From contig NC_133559.1 of NCBI RefSeq assembly GCF_048773025.1, positions 29,852,501-29,916,500 on the forward strand: 64,000 nucleotides of DNA. The letters are read 5' to 3'. Positions 21,536 through 32,850 of the stretch are shown here, piece by piece. The translations under genes were made by a program, and so were the position numbers. The notes under the pieces are model-generated. The model ran no database searches. It was not told the origin of the DNA and worked only from the letters and a program-made list of their open reading frames with translations. The DNA comes from Camelus bactrianus. Taxonomy: Eukaryota > Chordata > Mammalia > Artiodactyla > Camelidae. Numbering within the stretch: the first letter of the stretch is position 1; the number at the start of each line of letters is the position of its first letter.

Positions 21536-24500
21536 GGGACGTCAAGCGCAGTGGCAGCTGGACTCCACCCGCTGGGGACGCACGGCAGCAGCAAGTCCAA
21601 GGGCGCCGTGGCGCGCGCCACTCACCGGGGTGGGGGGCCCAGAAGCCCAGTGGGAGTGAGTGATGGTGAGTGGGAGGTGGGGAAATGAGGGCTCCTTCAA
21701 GACTTTGGGCCTGTGGATGGTGGGAGAGCCATGGATGCTGTCGCAGGAAGGTAACCTGGGTTAGAAAAGGGCAGCACCTGATGGTACCTAATGACACTCA
21801 CGAGTCAGAAAGCCTTGTGCACATTCTGAAAAGAGGAAAGCCATCTTTCCTGACCCCAATGGAAAGCCTGCCCAGCCTAAACTCTCCACATGATACCCAG
21901 AGCTGAGGCCCTGTTGTCCAAATCCACACTCACTCAGGGAAGTGGGGTTTCCACCTGGGCTCAGGAGACAGACACTAGCTCCCCATCAATGTTGCCCCCC
22001 ACCCCAGGCCCTCGTCTACAACATATATAGGAACTAAGGAATGTCAACACAAAAAATTAAAAAAGTCACTGCAAAAAACAGAAGAAATGAAGCCAACCCA
22101 AGGAAGGCAGGGATAGAGAGGCAAGACTTAATCCAAGGTATTGTTTGTCTCCTGGATAGAGCTGAACCTGAAGCTTGGTCTTGAGCATATTGGTTACACA
22201 AGCCGAGACGCCCCTCTTGCTGCAGCGGGTTTGAATTGCATCTGTCATCCACATGCAAAACAGTCCAAGTTTACCAATGTATCTGCTCTGTGAAAATTCA
22301 GGAACGTTCCTGTGGTTGTCTGGTGTTTCATATATCAATTTCAGGAAAAGAAACACTGCACTCCAATGACATGAATTCCCCCTGAAAATTAATCATGACA
22401 AAGAAATGAAGGAACTAAACAGAAAGAGGAAATTAAGTTTACAACAGTGTCAAGCATAATCTTCAGAATGGAAAAATAGAATTGCTTTATAATCCATTTA
22501 GTAAGTTATTAACATCAGTGATGGCCTGTAGTTTCATAATTTTCTTCAAATAAGTTGGTCCACTTTAAATCTGATGCTAGGTGTTGCCACATGTACTTAT
22601 TTCATTATCTCCTATTTTACTTTTGCCTTTCCTTAAATCTTAATCCATTAGTAAATTTGTGTGTGTGTTGTGTGTGTGTATTTTGGTGCAAATACCTTGC
22701 ATGCCTCAGACAATGCAGTGGAGACAACAGGTAACCTTAATGATGAAAATGTTACAAGAATGACTGCTTTGTTTTGCTTCCATCCCCGTGGACACAAAAT
22801 GCCAGCTCTCTAAAGTGTTTTGTATCTATTTTGAACCGTGTGTCCCTGGCATATTATTATTTCGATGGTTAGCTCTGAGATTCAGAACTCAACAAGGCTG
22901 GGGCTGATAAGAGCAGAAATGCCCACGGAGAGCAAATGTGGCCCCGGCCCCGCTGTTACCGGAATCTTTGCTTTCTCTTCCACATCCCGTGGTTTCTGGT
23001 TTCTTTTGAAATGATTACACTTTTTCCTTCAAGGGAAATAATGATATTATGACTCCTTTTCCCTGTGTATGTTATCTGGCGGACACGGGTTCTCAGTTTA
23101 GCGCTGAAGTTCAAAAGATGTGGTTTCTCTGTAGGCTTTAAATTTTATTCTTTTTTTTTAAACTAATTTTTGGAAGCCTAAAATCTTAAACACCTCCATC
23201 AAATTGGGGAAGCGACAAGAGGTCCTGAGTCAAAGAGAAGACCGAGGGTAGAAAAATTGAACAGCAGAGTAGTTTTACCTTCGAGAAGCCAGTGGTGCTG
23301 GGGCTGCTGACTGCGGGGGGTCGGGGGAGGCCTCGAGTGACCAGCGTGGCAGTGACGGTCCAGCTGCTTCCCCTGCCTGCTCTGGCAGACAGATCTGTTT
23401 GTACACTAACCCTAGACACATATGTTTATTTTGATTCTAAAGTTCACGAAAAGATGAGTTTTCTAATTAACTACAAAGGAAGGGCTTTGAGGAGCACAAA
23501 CATGAATGGATTGCTCCTTTTCCTTCCCTTAGTCTAAGAGATCAGAGCTTTCTGTATTTTTCAGTCAGGTTGGTCTCATGTTGAAGTATTGAATTTTTGA
23601 GATTCTAGAAATGTACATAACAAAAGGGCATAAAGAGCTTAAAAAACAAAATAAGGGTTTAAAAAATAAACCCCACTTTAGCAAGTCCTGGGCTGTGATG
23701 GTTTGCTCTGCTCAGGGCTCTAACGAGCTTCCCCTAGTTTTTCATCAAAAGACTAAAAACAATCAGTGGCTTTTTTTTGGTTGTTATTGGAAAGAATCTG
23801 TAATGGAAAAATGACTATCCTGGAAGAAACAATATAGTCAATTATTCAATTAGATTTACTGTCTCCTGATGGCCACCTATGGTGTTCTGTGTAACACTCT
23901 ATAAAATTAACATCTAAGGTACAAAAGACCCCCCCAAAAGTATTTTCCACAACAACAAAAAAAGAAAAAATAACAAAGAAGAAAAATGTGAACTCAGGAA
24001 ATCCTTAAGTTTAAGACTAGCATGTTAGGAGATGTCTCCGTTTTCAAATCATACCAGAGAGGACAAGCACAAAACAGCGCAGGCGGTAAACTGTCAAACT
24101 GCACGTTGGCACCCTACTTATTTTTTTCTCTAAAATGCAGTACAGAGTGGACTCATCTTTGTTATAGTCTTCAAAGAATTAGTAGGCTTAATTGCCACAG
24201 TCCATAGAAATTTTAAAATTAGCAAGTGGTGCTTATCTCTCCGCAGTGCTCAGTGTTAACAAAATATTCTGCTCCATAAACACGTTTCATGTCATAGTAG
24301 TCCATGATTCTTTCATTGTGTTTCCAAGTACAGACACCAAGAGACGAAGTGTTGCCAAATTCCTGTAATGATCAGCATTTTCCTCGGTTTGGGGCCAGGA
24401 AGTGTGTAGCCAATCTCTATTGTCTTCTGCCTTCATCTTGAATCTGTCCCCAGTGCAGGAATGTCAAAAACACCGCTTAGCTACACAGCCTGCACAGTTT

Positions 24501-26495
24501 AAAAAAGGAAAACCACATTCAAGCTACTAATTAAGAAGAGAAGTGAGCTGTGAATAAAAGAACTGCCTTGTAAAAGACTTTAGAGAGAAACTTGCAACTC
24601 TGCTGCATTCAGAAAAGGAGTGGTTCTTGGTTGTCAAATCTAAATTCTAATATAAGACTTAGGGGCAAGATTTAGATAACTCCTTAATATTTTAATAACA
24701 GTCAAGTGAATGAGAATTCAGGTAATGTCCATTTCTTTTCTACCTTTAAAGGGGAGCTTAATTTATTTTTTTCAGTTATTAGACACTTCTTTTTTAAGAA
24801 GCTGCTTTCATTCCTTAAAGATTGTTTTGACAATTTTCTAAATGTGCATTCCTTTGAAAAAAGTATACCTGTATCCTTTGATGCACAGATACTTGGCAAA
24901 ATTGTCACAGAGTTTTCTCTGTGACACAATAATTCTTCCAAATGATTTATATCAGCAGCTCATCAGAACTATTTAGAACAAATGATGTTTGATCACCATA
25001 GACGTAGGATAAATGGTTTAGACAGGTGGATGAACAGCAAATAGTGAAAAACTGATCATCCATTTAATGTAACAATATGGAACTGCTCCTGCGCAAAGGT
25101 GGTTAAAAATGCCAGGTATAGATACAGAGGTCGAATCTAAGTAGGCTCTAAAGCCGTATCTACTTTGAGAGCAGGAAGTTCGTCATGTGTCATGTTACTT
25201 TCTTGAAATTACTTCTTCATTATTTTAATACTCTACTTATTGATTGATCAAGAATATGAAAAGATCAGTCTGTTTAGCCATGTTTCACTGATTGGGCTCT
25301 AACTGGGTCAGCTGTGCAGGACGGATACAGTTACACTAAACTCTTGGGACAGCTTATGCTTCATTGTTCTCCACGATACTTTGAACATAGTAATCTAGAC
25401 AGCTGCCCTATTTCCACTGTTATTCCCCCAGAAATAAGAAATCCACTGAAGTCCTTCATGAGTTCACTGTGTTGGTTTAAGGTCTCACTCTGTCTCTCCT
25501 AGGACCTGGCCCAGGGGTGTGTGCACAGGCAGGCCACCAGGTGCTGCTAGTATACTGTCCATTGCTCAGTGTTCTGCAAATAAGTCTTTCCCTTCTTGGG
25601 CAAGTCATCCCACATTGAGGTCTGTCTTCTCAAACTGGAGCCATCCAGCTTTCACCCCTAGGAGTAGCTCGGTTGCTGTCTTTGGACTATTTTTTATCTC
25701 GGGCAGGAGGAATTTGAAAAGGTTTGAGAGTTACCATCAAATGACCTTGGGGGTGTTATCCCAAGAGCCGGTCCGTACCCCAACTCCGCGTCTCCTCTGT
25801 GTCTGCGTTTCTGCCCTGGCCCGCATGCGGGGTCCCCACAGAGCTGGGTTCCAGGAAGTTTTCACTCCCCCTTTTACTTTCACCTCCAAATGACTAGAGT
25901 TTTACTTCTCAACTTGATTTGGACAACTGGATCCCTGCCGCTTTCTGAGAAATTGTTCTGCCTTCAAATTGCTGATAATCATCTGAATCTTCTGGTGTTA
26001 AAATACAGGTTCTATGCATATATTCAAAGTTAGTTCAGACGGAAGTGCAGTAAGGCTTCAGTTTGGTGACCAGATCAATACAGAGGTTTTCATGGGCTAA
26101 TCTGGCTGCCTGGGAGGGTGGCATACCTTCTCTGTGACCACTCCTTACCCCGTTCCCTCCACCAACCTGTTGGACAGGGTAAAACAGATGAATAGCATGT
26201 TCTTCATTATAGGTGATTGCTCTTTGCCCAGGGTTCTGGAAGTAGCCTCTTTCCTATGACAACATTAAAACTTTGGGTCTTATTTGAGTGAATCATGTTC
26301 TGTTAAAATTAAAACTTTAGTGTGTTGCTTATAATGAGATTATTTTCTAAAATAGTAACACTTTGAGATTCTCTTAGTAAATAGTACACTTTTTGTTTTT
26401 GAAACATCAACAGGCAATTGAAATAAAGAAAACATCAAAACTTAGTTATCCATGTTATTGTATGATATTTGTTATAAAAATATCTAGAATTTTAA
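21536..26495. other. Gene desert, no gene recognised
   Basis: Apart from a short (TG)n at about 22,661-22,680, the interval is mostly AT-rich unique sequence. No frame over about 125 codons occurs and none resembles a known protein. Confidence 0.5.
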
Positions 26496-26725
26496 ATTAT
26501 GTGCCAATACACTACTAAACCCTTTTATAAGCAGTATTTCTTTTCAGCCATATAACCTTATTAGGTAGGTACAATTATTCACTTCATTTTTCAGATAAGA
26601 AATAGAGCAGAGAGAGGTTGCTGGGTTTGCCGGATGTCTCACAGTTGATAAATAGTGGGGCAGGAATTCAAATGTAGTTTTGATATCAGAGTTCAGTTTC
26701 TTAATGCAATGTATACCCCTTACTC
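26496..26725 (+). repeat. MIR SINE
   Basis: The core is visible: CCTTATTAGGTAGGTACAAT, CATTTTTCAGATAAGAAATA, CAGAGAGAGGTTGCTGGGTT, CTCACAGTTGATAAATAGTG and GGGCAGGAATTCAAATG. It is an old diverged copy. Confidence 0.8.
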
Positions 26726-29095
26726 TACTTTATTAATCAAATTTGTTTGGAAGAATTAGAATAGGTAACAGTCCTTTATTTAAATATATTTAAATACATG
26801 TCTGTGGAAAAATTATGAAAAATGAGCTTTATTGAATTATTTGCTTTAAGTGTATATTTACTCTTTCTGTGTTGGGTCAGGCTCTTACCATCTTGTCTGA
26901 CACGTTTTCATTGAAACTTCTTGGTATGAAAAGTCTATGGAGTTCCTGAAGCAAAAATCTGTCTTTAAGGAAAGGTTAGCATTGTGTTGGCAAAGCTACT
27001 TTTTCTCACGGAGTACTGAATTCCCCACAAGTCTGAGTGTTGGTTACATGAATGGCGGTGCTTCTGTAGACTGACTGTCCACCTTTTGCTTGTGGTCCGC
27101 GCTGTCTCCCGTTCGGGGGAAATGCATGGATCCGTTTTGTTTAATGTGGCCTCTGAAGAGCAAGTTTGATAAGGAAAGCACTGAACAAATGACTGGATGC
27201 AGTGTATTCTGGACCTATAAGAGGTCTCCTCTGTTGTAACTGGGTTTCATTTAAAAATTGCAAAGAGAGGGTTTCTCCCCTAATTCTGACAACAACAATC
27301 ATTCTTATTTAATAGTTAAGAGGGAAAATAATTTAGGTTCTCATAACTCAAAAATAGTGGCAACTTTGGAAGGTACTTCACAGCTCTGTAACATCTCCGT
27401 CGGCTGTGAAGAGGACAGGAACACGTCCTCCTACAACGAATACTGTTTTATTGGGTGACAGTGAATTGCCTAGGATCATTGGTTTGAGAAAAGGACTCAG
27501 ATGTGGATTCTACCCTCAAGAATTTTTATTTTTTTAGTAAAAGAGACAAAACATACAAAAAATATGAGGCAGAAAAATGCTAGGTTCCATGATAGACAAC
27601 ACAGTCTGGTGTCAAAGAGGAGACATACCTTCCACCTGGAATGACTTTGCCAAATATACCAGGGTTAGTGGACACGTTTTCAATAAATATTCAATAAATA
27701 AATATGCATCCTAATTATGAGTAACCTTAACAAAGAAAAAAATATTGTACACAGCATGCACTGTTGTAATAGGTTTTATAGACTATGATGATGTATTCAA
27801 TTGCTTTTCAGTGTTTCTGTCTGATTTGGTGAAACCCAGGCCTGATTTCTTAAGTTTGTATAAGCAATGTAACTTGAATGTCCACAGTAGATCTCAGGTA
27901 AGAACTGGGCTCTATGTTTGGACTTACCGTTAACTAATCAGGATAATGTTGTCAGTGATCTTTGTGTCTCAGTTATTTTATTGCTGAATGTGGAATACAG
28001 TTACTCCTCAATATCTCAGGGAGAAAACTGCAATGTGTTCTAGGTAAAAGCTAAGATGAATTGCTCACAGGGGATGAAAGTCCGCCAAGGGAGACTGTTT
28101 AGGAGATGGGTAGGAGGGAAATAAGAGAGGTAAAGTGATTAAAATAAAGCAGAAGGGGGCAAAATAAAAGCTGTTCTCAGAAGAATTAAAGAGGAAAGTG
28201 AAAACTTAAGAGTTTCTCGGAGTGGAGGACAGATCCATCTTTCAGTGGACAATCAGGATATGACCAGTAGGAGAACTGCAGTTCCCACAGGGGTATTATC
28301 CAGGAAGGGTGACCCCGGAGAAACCACTTTCAGTGATTCACATACCAAATGTAAAAAAACAAACCAAACCAAACCAAAAAACCGAAAAACACAGCTTTAG
28401 TCAAAATGACATGAATATTTACTTTCAAATTGATACCTGGAAAAAAATTTTAAAGCACGAATTACTTAAAGGACTGTTCTTAAGCAAGCAAAGAAGGAAA
28501 GAAAAAAAAATAGTGTGTATATTTATAAATTAAATCATTTCTTGACATCCTTTAATTGTTATAAAGATATTCAAATTTTTAGTTACCTAAATTGAAAAAA
28601 TGATTGGATTTTGAATGTACAAGCCCTTAATACCACATAGAAAGTAAGACTATTCCATTAAAAAAAAGTCCAAGGAAGAAGATAGTTAATTTGTATATTT
28701 TATTCTAAGTATTATATTATAATATATTGTATTGTAAGGTGTTTTAAAAATAAGTAATACATATTTTAGAAAGAAACTGGTCATAATATAACAAAATGAC
28801 TGTCAGAGAATACTTACAGTAGGTACAAATCCATTTCAGAAGAAACAAACAAGAAACTTGGCTGATATTGGCAAAAGCCTGATAAGGGGAGAGAATATTT
28901 GGGTGCTAGTTGTTGCCACCTAGCTGTGTAATTGTGAGCTGGTTCCTTTATCCCTTAGAGTCATCTCTAAGGGAGAAGGGCAAGGGGATCATTAACTTCA
29001 AATGTCTGATTAGAAAGCTTGATTCTGAAAGAATGTCCTCCAAATGGAGGGAAGACAGACTGTGAATACAGCAGAAGTACTGCTGAAGTTTGCTG
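26726..29095. other. No gene recognised
   Basis: AT-rich sequence with no known gene. Small A-rich runs occur around 28,350-28,385 and 28,500-28,510. Confidence 0.45.
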
Positions 29096-29565
29096 TGACC
29101 TTTTAAAAACAGCTTTGCTAAGATATAATCCACATATATAATTCATGGATTTGAATTGTATAATTTGATGTTTTTTAGTATAGTCACACACTTATGTAAC
29201 CATCCCCACAACCAATTTTAGAGCACTCCCCATTTTCCAGCAACCCTGCCTTTCAGCGCCATCCCTGGGGGACCACTCATTACCTATTACTATGGTTTTG
29301 CTTATTTTGAGTATTTCATATAAATGGAATCTTATAGTATATGGTCTTTTGTGACAGGCTTTTTTCACCTAGCAAAATGTCGTCGGCGTTCACCATGTCG
29401 TGGCACGTATCAATACTTTACTCCGTTTTGTACAGACATGCCACGTTTCTTTATGAACTCATCACCTGACTGCTGTTTATGCAGTTCCTACTTTTGGGCT
29501 ATTAAGAGTAATGCTGCTATGAACATTCCTGTCCATTTTTTGTGTGTGTGTGTGAAAATTTCTGT
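29096..29565 (-). repeat. L1M 3' region, reverse orientation
   Basis: Antisense old-L1 sequence is recognisable: AGCTTTGCTAAGATATAATC, CACACTTATGTAACCATCCC, GTATTTCATATAAATGGAAT and TAATGCTGCTATGAACATTC. A (GT)n run follows at 29,541-29,554. Confidence 0.75.
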
Positions 29566-30779
29566 TTTTATTTTCATAACTACATTTTTATATTAGAAAA
29601 TTTTAAAATATTTGACTAATTTAAGGTGAATATACATGTTGGAAAGTATCACAAAGACAATAAAGGTTATAAACAGTATACATTTAAGTTTAAGAGCATC
29701 CTGTTCACTGCATTGTCCTTAAGAAAAGTAGTTTCTCTGGAATAAAATTTATAAAGACATGAAATAGTTATAAATGTAGGTGTTTTCTGAGCTACTCAAG
29801 TGACAGGCTGGATATTCATCTTTTTGATTCCGTACTGCAAGGTGATGTTGAAGCTGAATTCTATCATGGAGGAGGTAGCCAGTATAGTTAAAAATATTTT
29901 GCCGATAAAGTCAAGCTTCTGCTTCTGATTTCACAGTATTCGAATCTGTCAGCCTTGATAATCTGTATTGTAGAGGTCAGATTGTTGTCCATCCGGCATT
30001 GTGTCTTTTAGGGAAATCTGGTCTCCACAACAGCAGGTGAACTTTCAACCTGTGATAATCCCTTTGGAGCAAATTAACTGGGAGTAGAAACCAGTGGGTG
30101 TGCATTTTCTTGGTGCTGAGTGATTAGTGAAAATATACATGGTAGTGAATATAAATAAAAATTATTAAGAAAAATAAACAGTTGTCCTCTGTTTAGATGT
30201 GGTAAACATATTTGTTAGAAAAGGTTAAAAAAATTATATAACTGAGGAAATGAATTGGTTAATAAATTTCTGACTTGTGAAGTCAGCTAAATAACTAACT
30301 GAATGCTCTAATTCCAATATATGTTAACACAAAAATTCAATTTGAATTTAAAGCTAAATGCTATGATGCTTGGAGAATCTCTGAAATAAGTTTGTTTTTT
30401 TTTTTTAACTTGTTTAGGTTAGTTTAGGGGAAAAAATATTGGTCTTACTCTTCCATGCTTCCTGCAGATCTAGGCTTTGGTCCCAAATAATAATAATCAC
30501 AAAATTTATAAGCATGCTGAGAAGAGATTCCTGGATAAGTCCTAATAAACCAGTAAGCACATGTGTAACACTATGATTAGAATATAAAGCGAAATTCTGA
30601 AAGGTTGTTTGTTGAAGTCAAATTTGAAAGGTGTAAATGTACTTTCTATGGGACTGGATTTAAAGCACGTGAACTTACCCTTATAGTTCTAAGCATAAGA
30701 TTGTCATTTGTCTTCCCTTGTCAACCGTCTCAGACACAGAAACCATTTAGATTTGATTAAGCTTCTTGGCAATTTATTT
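29566..30779. other. No gene recognised
   Basis: AT-rich sequence without a recognisable gene or repeat family. A T-run occurs at about 30,396-30,405. Confidence 0.45.
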
Positions 30780-30839
30780 TATTTAATTTTTGAGGAGGAG
30801 GGAGGGAACTCGTTTGAAGTAAGAGAGTAAAGAGTGCAT

Positions 30840-31085
30840 GAAATGATAGAATTTGATGGTGAGGGGTGAGGGGTCAGCTGGGGTAGGGGTGCACTCCGGG
30901 GCATCCCACGGTGAGGGGGGACAGGCTGAGGGGGAAGGGGTCGCTGGGAGTGGAACTGACCCAGCTGAGGGGTGGGGGATAATTCCGGGGTGAAGGGTGA
31001 GGGGTCTATCCCTGGATGGTAGGGGGACCTGGGCTGAGGCATGAGGGGTCAGCTTGGTTTGAGGGGGCTGTAGTTTAGGACCTAG
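30840..31085 (+). repeat. G-skewed, GAGGGGT-rich minisatellite-like tract
   Basis: The plus strand is strongly G-rich with irregularly repeated motifs: GTGAGGGGTGAGGGGTCAGC near 30,860, AGCTGAGGGGTGGGGG near 30,964, GGTGAGGGGT near 30,987 and GAGGGGTCAGCTTGG near 31,043. It sits directly upstream of the CpG island. Confidence 0.7.
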
Positions 31086-31985
31086 TGGGGCGCAGACCTG
31101 GGGCGGGGATTTCGGTGTGAGAAGGAGCCTTGTCTTGGGGGTCCGATGGATCGGGGACCGGCCTTGGCAGGGGGTGGGGAGGCAGTCACTGGCTGGGGGT
31201 CGGCGAGCAGGGGGCGTGAGGCTGAGGGGGTGAGGCCTGGCCCAGGGCCAGTGGTGATTCTAGTTGGGTGCCTGCACCTGGTCGGTGTCGGGTTGGGGAC
31301 CCGCCGGCCCAGGCCTCGAGGTGGGCCCCGCCGCCTCGCCGCCCCGCCGCCCCGCCGCCCCGCCGTCCCCGGCCCGGCTCGCAGCGTCCCCGCTGCAGGA
31401 ACCCCAGCCAAGCGTCCGCGCGGCGGGCGGGAGGGGGAGGGGCGCGCACCGCCGCGCACGAGCGCGGACGCGGGAGCGCGCTCAGAGAGTGTGGACTATG
31501 GGCGGAGCCGGGTGCCCCTGGACCAGCTGCCGGAGGAGGAAGGCGGCCTGGGGTCTGGGCCTCCCGCCGCTGGCCTTCACCTCCGCTGCCGTCGCGGGGC
31601 AGGTAAGAGGGCGCTGGTGGGGCGCGCAGGTCGGGGAGCCGGCGGGTGAGGCCTGGGCTGCGCAGCTGGGGAGGCGCACAGGGAGGGGTTAGGACCCTGA
31701 GGCGGGTCCCTGGCCGCTGCCCAGGTTGCGGTGCCCCCCCACCCCCCCATTAGTATTCACTAAACCCCGCGGCTTTCTCAGCTGCCGCTCATACGCAGGC
31801 TTGGGAAAGTGGGAGCAGCCCCGGGAGACGGGAGGGCGCTGGCCGGCCCCGCAGCGCGTGAGACTGGCCCTCAGGCCGTGGCCTTCCCGCGCGGGCGGAC
31901 CTGCGCGGGGAGCGGCGGCCGCCCCGGCCCCTGTGGGGCACGGGCGACCTGGGGCAGAAGCAGAGGCGGGGCCGGGCCTCTGGGG
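31086..31985. promoter_or_regulatory. CpG island, candidate promoter
   Basis: This is the only long CpG-dense block in the window, peaking at about 31,300-31,500 (for example CGCCGCCTCGCCGCCCCGCC) and again near 31,850-31,960. The surrounding DNA is AT-rich. Such islands usually mark promoters in mammals. I see no TATA box. The direction of transcription is not certain. A good splice donor at 31,603 supports a plus-strand transcript. Confidence 0.65.
31480..31602 (+). other. Candidate first exon ending at a consensus donor
   Basis: CGGGGCAG followed by GTAAGAGG at 31,603 is a near-perfect splice donor inside the CpG island. The sequence just before it is open in two frames. One would start MGGAGCPWTSCRRRK at 31,498, and another gives SRVPLDQLPEEEGG. 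Neither is recognised. It could equally be the first exon of a non-coding RNA. No matching second exon can be identified from sequence alone. Confidence 0.35.
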
Positions 31986-32029
31986 GCTTGCTAGCTTGCC
32001 CCCGAGGTCAAAAGCTTTTGACCAGTGTA

Positions 32030-32850
32030 TTTTTCTTCTTTTGAGGCCTCTCCGTCCTGTTTTCCACAGTGGCTGCACCAAACGACCTTCCCGCCGACAG
32101 TGTAGGAGGGTTCACTTTTCTCCACAGCCTCTGTAGCGTTGCTCCTTTGTGGACTTTGGAATGCTGGCCGTTCTGACTGGGGTGAGATGACACCTCATTG
32201 TAGTTTTGACTTGTATTTCTTTGGCAATTAGCAACATTGAGCCTTTTGCCATGTGTCTGTTATTGGTCACTTGTATGTCTTCATTGGAGAATTGCTTCTT
32301 GAGGTCTTCTGCCCGTTTTTGGCTTGGGTTTTTTGGTTATTCAGTTGTATGAGCTGTTTCTGTATTTTGGAAATTGACCCCTTGTCAAATATTTTCTCCC
32401 ATTTCGGAGGTTGTTGTTTTGTTTTGTTTTTGGTTTCCTTTGCTGTAGAGAAGCTGATGAATTCAGTTTGGTCCCGTTTGTGTGTGTGTTTGTGCTTTTT
32501 TTTCCTGTTGCTTGGGTAGACTGCCCTAGGAGAGCATGGCTGAGGTGTATGTCAGATACTGTTTGGCCTATGTTTTCGTCTAAGAGGTGTGTTGTGTCTT
32601 AAGTCTTGAAGCCATTTTGAATTTATTTCTATGTATGCTGTGAGGGAGTGTTCTAACTTCATTGATTTACATGCAGCTGTCCAGTTTTCCCAACACCGTT
32701 TGCTGAAGAGACTGTCTTTACTCCACTGTATGTTCTTGCCTCCTTTGTCGAAGATTAATTGACCACAAGTTTGTGGGTTTACATCTGGGCTCTCTATTCT
32801 GTTCCATTTATCCGTATGTCTAATATGTATGTCTAAATGTATTTTTAATG
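32030..32850 (-). repeat. L1 ORF2 3' part, reverse orientation (piece A)
   Basis: Antisense ORF2 is recognisable: TTTTCCACAGTGGCTGCACC, GGTGAGATGACACCTCATTG, CTTGTCAAATATTTTCTCCC and CCAGTTTTCCCAACACCGTT. The true 3' end and poly(A) are missing, because the fragment abuts the CpG island directly. It ends near 32,850, where the L1 sequence steps back and repeats itself. Confidence 0.8.

Noticed and set aside
31146-31649. Long overlapping open frames (up to 167 codons) in the CpG island
   Set aside because: All six frames tend to stay open in such CpG-rich DNA. Arg/Pro/Gly/Ala-rich products are typical artefacts, and only the splice donor is informative.
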